Positions 38,591 through 51,699 of a stretch of 64,000 bases of DNA are shown piece after piece. Made by a program: the position numbers and the translations under genes. Source of the stretch: Phoebastria nigripes (Eukaryota > Chordata > Aves > Procellariiformes > Diomedeidae); assembly GCA_035582835.1 (NCBI GenBank), contig JAYKAV010002109.1, positions 3,484,930 to 3,548,929 of the forward strand, written 5' to 3'. How positions within the stretch are numbered: the first letter of the stretch is position 1; every line of letters begins with the position of its first letter. A model generated the notes under the pieces. That model was not told the origin of the DNA. It did not search any database and saw only the letters and a program-made list of their open reading frames with translations.

Positions 38591-38716
38591 CTGTCTTTAT
38601 CTCAACCCACGAGTTTTCTCACTTTTACTCCTCCAATTCTCTCCCCCATCCCACTGGCGGGGAGTGAGTGAGCAGCTATGTGGTGCTTAGCTGCCGACTA
38701 GGGTTAAACCATGACA

Positions 38717-38721
38717 AGGAA
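38717..38721. repeat. Target-site duplication, right copy (AGGAA)
   Basis: Matches the left copy exactly. The next base on either side no longer matches, so the duplication is five bases. Confidence 0.9.
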
Positions 38722-41700
38722 AAACTCAACATTGATAATAAAGGGGGCATTCCTTTTGAAAAGCAAAATACTGCCATGCAACCATTAAAGAATCAGAAGA
38801 CATGGGAACATCAACTTGCCCAAGAAAAGCAGATAGCATTAAAATGGTTATTTTATTCATAATGGCATTTGGTTTTAACACTAACATTCATTCATAATGT
38901 GCTTCTCCCAGCCCTAGCACAGCTTGTCTTCCCTACACCTACCAACACCACATTTATTTTATGTATGTCACTGTCAAAAATTGGTTGACAGTAGGATGGG
39001 CAAATTCAACTGTGTGCTTTGCAAACCCTTGCTCACAGATACCCACTGGATTTACACAGTTTACATAATACCATCTATTCTGTTTCTATATAATCAATGG
39101 CCACATCAGGAATGTTAGAAATAGAGCATTCACACTACATTATGAAACAATAAACAAATAATGCAGACCAAATTGGCAGGATATTTTAAAATTACACTCC
39201 TATTAAATGCTCGGGGTTTTTTGGCTTTAGATCTGTTTCAGAAATGAGTAATCTGATGAACAAAGAAATTGATGTATGCTTCCCAAATCTTCGAAATAGT
39301 AGAAAGAAATTAATCATAAATTTTTGCCTCTCAGTTGTTATAACAATGATGAATGATATACTCCTTGAGAAATGTTGCTGAATCATCCAGTAAATTGTTT
39401 GCTCTACAGTAGGTCTCATCCACAGATATGCTGACCTTCAGGGTGTTCCTGACAGGCTCAGTTATCAAAATCTGTTTTTCTGGCACAAATTCTACTCTTC
39501 CAAAACTGTAACTTGTTCATTTGTAAAAAAGGCTGCCAGTAATTGTGCCTGTTTATAACCTTCCTGTCAATTTTTTTTTCTTTGTATAACTCACAAAACA
39601 GAAGAATGTTACACTGAATCGTAATGATGCATTTAGTGAAGTAACCCATTCTCAATGTCATAAACACATTAATAACTTAATTTAAAATGAGGGCAAACTG
39701 TAACTCTGTTCAGCATACTGAAAGCTGATAATTCAGGAGAGTTAAGCTCTTCATCATTTACATAACTGACTAAAAAGGAACTAACAATAAAAATTAATAG
39801 CGAGTGTTTACCATGTTTTACCAATGCAATTTTTCTCTGAAGAGGTTTTCTAACTGTCTCTTGTAACTACCAGCAATACAACTTTAGAAAGGATGACAGT
39901 CACCCTGGGTCAGGACTTCACAGAAATGGCCACACAAATGACTGTACAAATTCTGTACTATGGCACAACTCTGCACTTACACAGGAGAACGGCTCCTACT
40001 AAGGTGAGCATTCAAATACTCATTTAATTTTTAAGCATATCAACAGCTCTAGTAAATTCAGAAAAATCACTGGTGCTCTTAGCTTTAGCTACATACTCCC
40101 TCTTTACCACTACAGTCCCTGGATCCTTGTGGAGAAATGTTGATTGTAAACAGCATTAGGGTGCATTATTGCCTGCAGGCTGAACAATCTCAAATTCATT
40201 TTGTCCCACTTATTAGGTGAGCCAATCATGGCTATTCCAGTATTATTTCTCTCAAGGGAATGGATAAAGAGTTGAATATGTAATAACATCCTACAGCTCG
40301 AAAGAACTTAGACATTTTAATTTTACCTGAAGTAGTGTTCCTGACATATCTGTAATTACTATAAGCTGGTCTTTAGTTTTAATTTTGACTAGTGTGGAAC
40401 TCAACAGGCACTGTAAGCCAAGACAGGCAAAGCTTTCAGGAAAGACTCAACCTGACATATGACATTTTAATTCTCTAAAACTCCCAGAGGAAGAGTTTCT
40501 CCTACTCAGGTGGGAAAACCATGATCTATGGAGAAATTGTATTATACATGCTAGCTCTAAACAAACCAAAGAGAATGAATATGAAAGTACAATGGATCAA
40601 AGACGCCAGCTAGAAGGTTTACTGCTTTTCTGCATCAGCACAAGCTAGCAGCACCATGACACAAGGGCTAACTGAAATCCATGTAAAAAAGCCAGGAAAA
40701 TACTGAAACTGCACTGAAATTATGTGAAATCATGATTCAGCAAATATAAGATTAAAACAGCTTAAAGTAACCTCAGAGTTTTTCACTACAGGGAACGTCT
40801 TATAACACATTACCTTAACAACCTAGATAGATGTATTAATCGCGTGGTTGTAATAGGAAGCATATTTACCACATGTGAAAAGATGTGTTATATGGACAAG
40901 TTTAAGGGACATGTTTTGCTAATCTATATACTTATAATGTAAATTATACAAAGTCCTTATTATTTATCATTACTTATCACCAGTACCACATTATCATTTG
41001 CAGACAATTCTTTCCTTTTTTTTTTTTACAACCACTTTTAATGGTACGACAAATTAACAAGTTTTTCAGAGCATTAACTCTGTAATTGTTTCCTTTTTTT
41101 TGTGTAGTAACAGATGGGCGTATATCTCTTGGGATAAGAGAATCAAGAATCCTTTATTTGCAAAGCAATTTTCTCTCTCATTGTAATCAATACCTTTTAT
41201 TATATATGTATTAAAATCCAGTTAAATGAAAAAAAAAAAAAAGTGTCTCTGTACACAAACATACAAATTAAACTAAATAGTTAGGTGAAATTGTCAGTTG
41301 AACTTTTTTCATTAATGCAAGACCATGCAATCCTTATGCAAAGAATAAAACTTGTATTAAAAATAATAAATTCCATATTTCAGTTCGCTACAATATTTTG
41401 CTGAAGGAGTTAGGGGAGAGACTACAATATTCCTAAGTTAGTAGGGAAGCAAAAATCATCAGTTTCCAAAATTTACTTGTATGATCATCATGCTTAAACA
41501 ATTTTTCTACAATGGGAGTATTCTTGCTGACTGATTGATGAATACAACTTTTTGAACTTCACTGCTGATGCACATACATTTGAACAGGAATGACTACAGC
41601 AAGATCAGGTTTTCCTCTGCAGCTATTTCACCTACAATCAGTTCTCCATTATTTTTTCCAATTGCTTTTATTTTTGTCTTTTCCGGTCCAGAATTATATA

Positions 41701-44479
41701 CCATGATAAGCTTCCCGGATTAAATTTTGAACAATTTTTAATAAATCTGAGCAATCGTGACATTTTACTTTATCCAGAAAGAAAAAGCAGCAAATCTTTT
41801 TTTATGGTTGTAACAGTGATTACTCTGTAGTGTTGTATAGGCAAGTAGCATAAATTGTTGGAGGAAGCTAAAGACCATGGAAACAAGAAGTGAAGTACTT
41901 ACTCCCTTCTCTTTGTTAAAAACACTCTAAATCCACCTGTGATATTCTGATGTGTAGTGGGTTATTGTTCTCTTGGAGTACAAACTGCATTTTTTTCTGT
42001 GCTTTGACCATTTCACCTTTGAGTAAGTGACCTAACTATTCAGATCCAATTTTAAGCAATCATTTTTCTCAAAGTAAATAATATCCTCTCAGTTTAATAA
42101 TTCCTGGTACATATTTAATAATACACCTTATTTATTTTTATTTCTAAATAGAAAAAAAATTGCTTTATTTCCAATGAAAATAGGTTGAAAAAAAAAATCA
42201 CACTTCTAAATTTGAGTAGCTCATCTTTAATAATCTAATGTTCTTTTTCCTTAAGAAAATGTTACTTTCCAACCCTCATGTTTTAGGGAAAACAAAGACT
42301 TGTATACTTACTATTAGATATTTCATTTATTATCTTTATTAAAGACCATAAAAAGATCACTAAGTTACTCAGTAAAGAAAGACTGCAATGATATAAAGAC
42401 TTAATTTTGTTTAAGTATATTGCTATACTGATATTTAATTCACTGTTACTCAACATTTCCATGAATACTTCTGCAAGTGACTCTAACAATGAAATGTGGA
42501 AATTTACTTACAGTTAGGTCCATTTTTGTCTTTGCAGTCTCAGAGGGGTTGCCTATGAACGATAACATATCTATTTGAAAGACATTCAGCAATGATAATC
42601 ATAGGTAAGATCATTTTACTGAAGAAAGAAATTATTTCCTGTTCAACACATGGTCCACTGCAATGATATCCCATTCCCGTTACTGCTGTATTCAGGTAAT
42701 TGTTAGCTCAAAATGCAAATAAACTTTTGCAATGGCAAAACAACAGAATCTCAATAGATGCAAGAACAATCATCTACAAGAGAAAGAGGTCTGATAAAAT
42801 TATAGCTGCATACCTAATATTTTGGAAGCCTATCTTAGCTGAGCAAATGCACGCTTGCAGTATATATGCATTTCTAAGCGAATAACAAATAGCCCATATT
42901 CTTTATTTAAGAGGTCATATTGATTTTTGAAACAGTTGTAGTTAAGTAGCTACATTAAGAATGCATGCATCTTAATTACAACCAACTCAAATGTGCAATA
43001 CTTTTTAATGACGGTAAATAATCAATCAGCGTAAATTAAAAATGACAGAGGCTCAGAACGAGAGATGCTGTACCTGACACTTTCAGTCTATAAGTGGATA
43101 ATATAATAATAATAAATGGTTGGAATACAGTGTCTGTTAACTGGAAGTTACATACTATACTGCTACAATATCCCCATAAAATATAACCATATTTAATGCT
43201 AGGGTGATTTTGCCCCTCTTTTGTTAGAATGAGCTTTGACAAAATTTAACTTAATGTACTTTTCCTAATTCAATTCAAGTTACAATTGTTGCTTGTCTCA
43301 CTGCTACATGATCTGACTAGGACAGAATAATGTTTTAAATATGGATTAGGAATGTATGAACGAAACAGCATCTACACTTGTCCGCTGGTGACAGTAAAAA
43401 AGACAAGAATTATCTGAATCAACAAAGATACAATGGGATCATATTTTGACACAAGAAAAATGTATGGTTTGAACAGCTCTGAAATTTAAAAAAAATTATG
43501 GTGTTTTAGCTTCTTTTTTTTTTTTTAATTGTCTACCATTCTATAAAGAGAATATTTGACTAAAAGTACCTTTGTTTTGTTGGAAATGACAGGTCTTATG
43601 TCCATGATCTAGATTTTGTAATAACAGCCAACGTCTTGAAGAGAACTTTATGAAGAACATTTCCAGTTCTGTCCCATTTTAATATTTCCTGCCAAGATGT
43701 TACGTTCTGTAACTCATTTAATTTTGTTTTCATTCCAGCAGCACTACCGGTTACATTTAAACAAGGTTTCAATGATTTTACCAAACCTTCATGAAATTAA
43801 TTCATATTTATTTAAATAACATTCATACNCAATCATTTTTCTTGATATAACAACTTCTTCAGTAGTTGTAGTGCCTTAATTCAAAAGGTTAGTGAGAGGA
43901 GCAGTTATTACATTTGACCTAACATTAGAAGCATTTTCCACTTCTCTGTTATACTGTTAGAATATAAGCTACACCAGACAAAACATACTTGGAAAGACTC
44001 CCCTTTCTACAACTGCATTTTTTGTATCCTAAATGGTATGGCAGTGGTGTACCAAATGCACAGACTGGGTGCCAGCTGTACTTCCACAACAGTAAACAAG
44101 TTTCGTATAGTCCAAATTATTTCCATGGCCAGTTCCTAAATCTTGTAGCATCAGAAGACCTTAAACCAGATATTCTGAGACAAATAAGGTACACTGACAG
44201 TCCAAAGAAATTGCACCTCTTTAATCAGCTAATTGCCTGCACGATTAATCCTGTTCCTCAAGACATCAGCATTAGAGCCATAACACAGGAAGAAAAAATG
44301 TAGATCTCTAATACTTGTTGCCTTTGTCAGATTTTGCTCTAAGCCAGACAGAATGTAACAGTCCAAAAAAAATCTTTGAATAAACAGGTATAGTGAGATA
44401 AAAATGTTTAAAAAAGAACACAAAAACCCCAACTAAAAAAAAGCCCTTTCTNTGTTATAATACATGGTGTTCGTTTTAT
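38722..44479. other. AT-rich non-coding stretch
   Basis: No gene or mobile element recognised. Homopolymers include an A run at 41229-41242. The longest ORF, 104 codons at 43989-44303 (+), has ordinary amino-acid composition but no motif or family that I recognise; it is discussed in the findings. Confidence 0.65.
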
Positions 44480-44895
44480 CTACCCGTACACCTACATCCA
44501 TCCTGCCGGCACACAGTGAGGGCCGGCTGCTCCCTGTGGGTGGGGAGCCCCACAAGGCTAAGGCCACGCTGGGATGTCAGCTCGCGGGCGACGGGCAGGA
44601 TCAGGCCCGGGGAGGGGAACCGGGGTGAGGGACAGCCCCAGGATAGCCGGGCAGGGCTGTGGGGACAGGGATGGGCCCAGGACATCAGCCTGTGGGTCAT
44701 GCCCATGTCAGCAGGGCCCATGGCTGGGCAGGGCCTGGTGGTGGCAGATGTGGAGACCAATACCTTATGGTGTCACGGGGACAGGACTGAGGACCCCAGG
44801 GGGACTGACATGGGCTCCAGGACCATGGGGGAGGGGGGAGGTCCCTGGGGAGGCTGCTCTGGACCACTGAGGCCCATAAACACTTTCAGGGCCCT
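44480..44895. other. GC/CpG-rich island
   Basis: About 415 bp rich in G and C with many CpGs, for example around 44580-44620, stand out sharply from AT-rich flanks. The + strand is G-rich, with many GGG words and repeated CAGGGCC/CATGGGC-like words that suggest degenerate internal repetition. Frames are open on both strands because stops are rare at this composition. I do not recognise a repeat family or a promoter motif such as a TATA box. It could be a CpG-island remnant, a G-rich minisatellite relic or an inserted fragment. Confidence 0.5.
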
Positions 44896-44989
44896 GACAT
44901 TTTCTGTATTAACAGCGTATTGACAGTTAATGTTATCATAACTTGACCATATAAATAACTTGTTGAATTAAGTAATTTACTTAAGCATT

Positions 44990-45255
44990 CAGCTTGATTG
45001 TTATGCCACGATTTGAAGCCACAGGTCGAACAGGCTGTCTGTACCGATTCAGGGAGTGCAGACGTGTGCCAGCAAGTTCGCTCCGTCACTTTGCTCGCCC
45101 TCGTGTTGGTCTACAAATTGCCAACACCGTGTGCATGTTTGTTCACACCCGAGTTGCCCTTTGGAGCAAACCAGCTGGGGCCCAGGGGAGCCAGCTAGCC
45201 GCAGACTTCCACACTATGCTGACTGAGCAACAGAGAAACTTCAGTATTACATAAA
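44990..45255. other. Second, smaller CpG-containing block
   Basis: About 265 bp with above-background GC and several CpGs (TTCGCTCCGTCAC near 45076, CTCGCCCTCG near 45093) lies about 100 bp after the preceding island, across an AT-rich gap. The + frame 44994-45254 is open for 86 codons, with no recognisable family. The two blocks may be one older insertion or island split by decay. Confidence 0.4.
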
Positions 45256-48117
45256 GAATATTTTCCGGAAAGCAAGTCCTTCTTTGCACTGAAAAATGAA
45301 TACATGCTAGCAGAAATGTATGCTTTACTGTATATATATTGTGATTTCCACATTTGTAACATACTCAGGTGCTCTGTTGCATCACTGTCTATTTTTCATT
45401 AATAGCTTTAATTTGGAAAAAATGTATGGGCACAATTACATTTCCGTCAACAGAGAATTTCTTGGTTGGATTGCAGAAATCAACTGCCAGCTGGCAAATT
45501 GCAAAATGCACTCCAAGTCTGACTGAATTATAAATAGCTATGATTTTGGATCCACCTAGACTTGTTTAAAACAGCAGGATTGAACCAACAAACAATGCCA
45601 AGGCATGCAAAGTAGAAAACTGCTACAAATCCACTTTCATTTCTTGCTATGTTTTCAATACATTGAAATTAAACATTAAATTCATTCCAACATTACATTC
45701 TTTGAGATTTATATTCAAAATTCTTTTGAAGCAGCTCCACACTCATAGCATTTAACAATAATTTTGATTCCAGAAAAGCTTCTAGAAAGTGATAATGTTG
45801 AGAGGATTTTGTAGAAATAGCAGGAAAAAATAAAAACAGAAGAAATTAAGGAAGATAAGGAAGATAAAATGGGAAAGGTAAAGGAAACAAGCAACTATGC
45901 ATAAACGTTCAATACTTGGACTCAATTGTTATACACATGACAACAGTATTAAGGGCTAATCAATACAAGAATGATATTATGTAACAATATATTAACAGAT
46001 GGGTGATTCCTGCAATTATTTTCTAGCAGAGACAAAAATCTCAATGCTTACTTTGTAAGAACAAGTTATTATCCTTAATTTCAGAAGAAACACAAAACAA
46101 GCCTTATGCTTAAGAAATGTAACGTACAAAATTTCCTTATGTCAATATCATTATGAAATGGGTTCACTGGCCATGTAGAGTGAAAAGGTTAATATATTTT
46201 CAAACCTTGGAATATATGAAGATAGTATTTCTCAACCTTTTTTAATTGAAGGACAATTTAAACTTTTTACAGAAAAAAAACCCAACCCCAAGAAATCCTA
46301 CATAGTATTAACTATAAAAGGAAAACATTGCAAATAAAAGNTATCACTAACAAATTAATGGGTAAATTGTACCTTATTTTCACCTTCTTTGTTTATTTTT
46401 TTCTTTGTGTGCATGAGAATGTGCTTATGCAGTTTACCAGCACAATGACAATTTATTTCTCTTCCATTTCCTGATGTCTTACAATCATGGAGTGGATGAA
46501 ATTGCAAAATGTGAAAAAATAAGCCTCAATTTTTACAAGAAAAGGCCGTTAAAATTCTGAAGTAAAACTCAGAAAACTAAGTATTGTGATAAGAGACAAA
46601 AATTCAAATAAATGAGTTTGCTAAAATATAAGCATTAAGTTGTAGACCAACTAGCCTCTAGTTGGTGTGAGCAAAACTTAGTATAAGTAACCCTAGATTG
46701 AACCTAAAGCAAAACAAATAATGAGGCGAACAGCTTCCACTGAATAATTTAAATCACCTTAAACAACACATAAGTAGAAAAGGAATGTAAGAGATGGGGG
46801 AAGATCAACTAATGAAACAAGCTAGCCTCAAAGAAAAAAACCCAGAAAAATAAATTGAACAGAATTAGAACAGAGACTCTTGGAACAAGTAATACCTCAC
46901 TCTCTCTTTCCAGTATACAGTCTTCAGGTTCCAAAAACTCCCAGGTTGTCTGGCCAAGGGCCTGTTGAGATTTTTTTAAGATGGGACAGCATATTACTAC
47001 TTCACTTTGAACAACTTTATATGTCTTCAATAAGTATCTTTTACTGAGATTTACACTTTTCATGCCAATAAAAATCCCCCAAATTCTTAATCATAAAGCA
47101 CCTTACAATCATGATGTACTAGCATCAAGATGTTATGATAATAGAAGCTTTTTTAATCTGTAAGAATAGAGTATCCAGACACTATCTTGCTCCACAGTGT
47201 TGTGCAGCATTGCCCCTGAGAGTTATAAAGGTCGTCTTTACAGGAGGACAGACAGATATCAATAGTTCATTGATCACAACGGTGTATTACTTTGAAATTC
47301 ATATGGTAAGAGAAGCCCTACTGCTGAAAATTGTTCCTTTGTCACAACATATTGTACTTTAATAGTATGAGATTGTAATCAAAATGAGCAGGATTTGCTT
47401 TCTGTCTTTTATTATTATTTTTTAATCTGAGATGAATTGGATGAGAAATGGAAAGCAATTCTGATTACAATCCAAAAATATTAATTTCATAGATGAGAAG
47501 ATACAATTTGTTCAGCTGTTTCTTTCCAGAAACTTTATGCAGATTATGAAAAAGGTTTCAGTTCATTCATAATCCTTACAGTATCTACCAGTTTTTGTCC
47601 AGACTTCATTGTTTTGAAAGAAATAGCATCACTTTATAGGAATAAGGCTCATACTAATTTTAAAGATATTTTCCTGCACGTTCAAATGTGAACACTACTA
47701 ATAATTTAGTCTTTTTAAAGGACATTGCAAGAAATTGAATTTGTCCAACAGATGTCATAGCAAAAATGGAACGTGTAAAAGCTTGCCTACTATCTTAAGA
47801 TAACATAACAATCTCCATCTTTAAGTCTATACTTACAGAATTAAACCCAGGCAAGCAAGTTATTTAAGGTTTCCATCTCCTGGTTCTTCCTTTTTTCCCA
47901 AGAGTAATTCTGCCAGAGATATATGTGATAGTGGACCATGACTTATCAAAAGGTAAAGCATTCAGCAATAGTAGGCCCAGAAAAGTGATAGTATCGAAGC
48001 CAGAGTACTGTGTGTTGAAATTTTGAAATTAATCTTGTTTCTTTACCTTTATGCAACATTCCATACATTCTATTAAAAAAAAAAATTGCAAACGCCTGGA
48101 AAACAAACGAATCTTTT

Positions 48118-48165
48118 TTTATATACATATATACAGATATACATAAGTGTGTATATATATATTGG
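48118..48165. repeat. TA/CA-rich low-complexity patch
   Basis: Alternating purine-pyrimidine sequence (ATATACATATATACAGATAT type) ends in GTGTATATATATAT. It is a decayed dinucleotide repeat. Confidence 0.7.
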
Positions 48166-48597
48166 CTATTAAAAATTTTGTGAAGTGAAAATTATTTGAA
48201 AATGTCTAAACTAGACTTCCAGCCATTAGAAGAGTTAAGAAATAATTTTCTTTCTAAGAAATATTCACTAGAATATTCACTGCATATTTTGATATTATTA
48301 GTTCATATACTTTAAATGAGAAAGTACTGTTCCCTTTTAAAAGATGCGCATGCCCCTTGATTTCAGAGAAATGAAAGAAGGAGGAATTTTTAAGTGTCAG
48401 ATATTTGAATACCTTCTGAAGATATTGGTGGGCAATGAAGATGTCCAAGCATAATGGCACTGCCTTAGCTACAAAATAGATTCTCTTATTTTTTTTCCAA
48501 AAAGTACTGGAACCCTGAATATGTTTTACTGCATTATGAACACCCATATATACTTGCATTCTCTTGCAGTTCAGTGTATCTAACCAATATACCTCAT

Positions 48598-48680
48598 TTT
48601 GTATAATTAATTTTATATATTATTGTAAGAATATATTAAGATTCTTATATAACAATATTTTATATATATTCTATAGCTTA
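48598..48680. repeat. Extremely AT-rich patch
   Basis: More than 80 bp are almost entirely A and T with TATATAT words. No gene signal; possibly a decayed dinucleotide repeat. Confidence 0.6.
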
Positions 48681-51356
48681 TTGCAAAACTGTATACTGGG
48701 TGGAACTTGAATTCCAGTGGATCAGAGACAAGAATGAAATACTTGGAGTTGTAACAGTTTGAGTCATTCTCTAAATCTCTCTCAAGTTATTGATCCCAGG
48801 AAGCCCTGTGGCTGACCACCTTGTTAAGACTGGCAAAGGTGGAAAAAATGTTAACTCGGGAGGAACCAAGCCTTTCAGAATGAACAGTTCAATTTTTAAC
48901 AGCACCTAGAAACTATTTTATGGATGTAAGGGAATATTCTTCTCATGTACTCCCACTTACACTGTTGACCAACATGATATTGCCCTCTGTATCAGCATCT
49001 GGGCTGACGAAGCAAGCTGCCCGGATATTGATTTATTAAGGTATGGTGTTGTGTATACAACCTGCTTTGGAAAATCTAGTTTCTAGTACCTGCTATCTTT
49101 CAGGAAAGTGTTGTTTTCTCAAACTCCCCACACTTTTTATACACATATTATTCTGCAGTCCACAACTGAAATAGTAAGAATAAATGTCACGTAACACAAC
49201 TTTTGTATATGCCATGTTACCGCATGTAACTGTACGGACTGGGGGAAAAAAAGAAATGTACCCTATAGATGGCAGTGTAAGCATACTGACGAAACTTTGG
49301 TGAGACCTCAAGTATAAACACTTAAAAACATTTATGATTAACAATAAATTCATAAAAACAATTATTACACAGGAAATTAAAAAAATGGCACAAACTGCTC
49401 AGATTAGATCAGCCAGCAGCACTTTTAAAATGCATTTCAGTCAATTTAATCACCTCAGTGGCTTTTTATTGGTACTGGTAACAACCTATGGGCTAGTCTT
49501 CCATCAGTAGGATTCGCTCTTCTACAGCTCCTCTAACAGTTTACAGATTATTAGAAAAGACTGAAAGACTTCTCTGAGTTAATTTAGAGTGAGTTTAAGC
49601 ATACTGTACTTTAAGGTTGCACTCCTGTTAAAATACATTTTAATATTTCAATGCCTTAGAAAAAGATTAAGTATTTGAGCAGCTGAAGAGACAAAATAGA
49701 ATAATTTGACGGCTTTACATTTAAATCAGCTGAATATCATATTTTAATAAAAAGTCTCTTCAGAGTTGCTTGCATTCAATACACTCCGCATATTTGAAAA
49801 CCTCATCTGTAGACAGAGAAGTGTGTGTAAATATATCCAGTATGAGCAGCCACGCTGGATAAGGTTACTTATTGAGGAGTTATTTCATTTGCATAAATTT
49901 TTAAGCATCTCCAAACATATATTTTTTTAAGACATACAGTAATCCTAAATACCATTTAAAGTGAATTAATGAAGATTACAGTATAAGGAAGTATCTGACA
50001 CTTGGGGATATGGTGCTAGAAAGGTTTAGGGGGTATTTTTACACACATTTTATAAGCCCACTGAGTAAATCTTTGACTTCAACCATTGTTTTTGGACATG
50101 AAAGAGTTTGAAAATCCTATTAACATCTTTGTGGAAGTGGTCTAGTAGTACTGCTGCTACAGTATAATGTATTTTGCATTATCACTTATTACAGCAACAT
50201 CCTAACTTGTGAATCCAAGGGAGTTCCTGAAATCGCTTCTGCAAAATTATTCTCCTTTTCTTGCAATATTTTCAATCGTATGTATTACCTTATTGTGAAA
50301 ATATAATGGAGTGCATGACATCTGTCTATCTCCTTTTCTTCACATAACATACTTTTGTGCAGATAAGACAGTATCAAATTTACTTTTTGCATAGTTGTTC
50401 TGCAATCTTTCTGAATCTCACTGTTTTTTTTTCCCTGGAGTTATTTAGCATCTTCACTTTAAATGAAATTTGGCCTTTGAGAAAGGTAACGTTTTAGTCT
50501 CAATTACCAAAAGACTTTACTACTAGAAGTAAAGGATTTAGAGAGCAGTTTCAACAGTTTTCCTATGTAGTCTGTGATTTTTTCCACTATAGCCTTTTAA
50601 CGAAGTAAATCTCAAGTCTGTGCATATTTAGCAATATACAGAAGACAGCATGTTTATGATTTTCAGATTTAAATCCTACTGGTGATACTCCTATCCATTT
50701 TGAGGTGGATCTATTTATAATTTCTCTGCAAGGAAGACTAAATCTCTTTTAATCCTAATCAGAGTAACAACAAAGGTTTTACTAGAAAAAAAACTAGGAA
50801 GATAACTTTTTTTTTAAAAACACAGAAAATTCAAAGAGACTAGGAAAACATATAAGTAGAAGGGAGATACACAATGCTCTCAATACCCCTTGTGTCCCTG
50901 CAGGTGATTCTTGCTTTCAGGCTTCACTGCAGTCAACTCAGTAACTTTCTGAGATGCAGTAAACTCTGCACAGTCCCCAGGAAATTCTTCTCGTTACTTC
51001 TGTGGCTGGCTGCCTATTCCCAGCTCCTCAAGCACTCTCAGTCTCAGCATGAGCTGCAAGCAGGCTCCCAGCTCTCTACTGTGAGTATTTGCCTGCCCAA
51101 ACCTGTAGTCTCTTAATTTTTCTCTCCCTTGAGCTTGTTCCCCAGCTCCCACAGACATATGAGCGACCTTTCCTCCCTCTAGAGATTTCCACCTAACCAG
51201 ACTTCTTAAAAGAACATAATAATTGAGAACAAAGGAGGAAAAAGCACCATGCCACAGATATATTTTCACATTTAACATCATGCTATGTTTATGCAGATAC
51301 TGTATTTCTCCTTCAGCTAAAGGAATTATATGTTCTGTTCTATCCAGACCAAACTT

Positions 51357-51699
51357 AGAATCATAGAATCATAGAATAGTTTGGGTTGGAAGGGACCTTT
51401 AAAGGTCATCTAGTCCAACCCCCCTGCCATGGGCAGGGACATCTTCAACTAGATCAGGTTGCTCAGAGCCCCGTCCAACCTGACCTTGAATGTTTCCAGG
51501 GATGGGGCATCTACCACCCCTCCGGGCAACCTGTGCCAGTGTTTCACCACCCTCATTGTAAAAAATTTCTTCCTTATACCTAGTCTAAATCTGCCCTCTT
51601 TTAGTTTAAAGCCATTCTCCCTTGTCCTGTCGCAACAGACCCTGCTAAAAAGTTTGCCGCCATCTTTCTTATAAGCCCCCTTTAAGTACTGATAGGCTT
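51357..51699 (-). mobile_element. CR1 LINE, 5'-truncated, minus orientation
   Basis: On the minus strand this is the 3' end of a CR1 retrotransposon. It has the C-terminal part of ORF2, a ~90-bp 3' UTR with the palindrome GACCTTTAAAGGTC (51396-51409), and a terminal tandem octamer, seen on + as TCATAGAA repeated at 51361-51376. There is no poly(A) tail, as is normal for CR1. The 5' truncation lies near 51699, where the resemblance to ORF2 ends. CR1 insertions are normally 5'-truncated and lack clear target duplications. Confidence 0.95.
51449..51699 (-). pseudogene. CR1 ORF2 C-terminal fragment
   Basis: About 83 codons of CR1 ORF2 (the reverse-transcriptase polyprotein C-terminus) end at a TAG whose context looks like the family's normal stop. 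Signature words on the minus strand are QYLKGAYKKDG, DRTRENGFKLKEGRF, RKKFFTMRVVKHWHRLP and DAPSLETFK. The frame is unbroken here, and it stays open by chance into unrelated upstream sequence as far as 51868, so a gene caller would predict a chimeric 139-residue protein. The reverse-transcriptase and endonuclease domains are absent, so it is non-functional. Confidence 0.9.

Larger units (their letters stand above)
38122..38716 (+). mobile_element. Solo LTR of an avian endogenous retrovirus
   Basis: A 595-bp element starting TGTGCTGGTTTTGGC and ending GGTTAAACCATGACA is flanked by a perfect 5-bp duplication, AGGAA (38117-38121 and 38717-38721). It holds a CRE-like site, a TATA box and a poly(A) signal in canonical order. 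I recognise the sequence as an LTR abundant in many bird genomes. The 5-bp duplication fits ERVL-like integration. No internal region or second LTR is present, so the provirus has recombined to a solo LTR. From about 38354 to the end it aligns with 4643-4999. The first ~230 bp do not. ORFs across it are incidental. Confidence 0.93.
45256..51356. other. AT-rich non-coding stretch
   Basis: No known gene or retroelement is seen. It includes a TA/CA-rich low-complexity patch at 48118-48165 and a very AT-rich patch at 48598-48680, listed separately. A possible exon-like segment at 50921-51080 is reported as a finding. Confidence 0.65.

Noticed and set aside
44516..44923. 135-codon + ORF rich in Gly/Arg
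   Set aside because: Open frames exist on both strands in this G-rich island. The composition bias (Gly, Arg, Pro) is that of non-coding GC-rich DNA.
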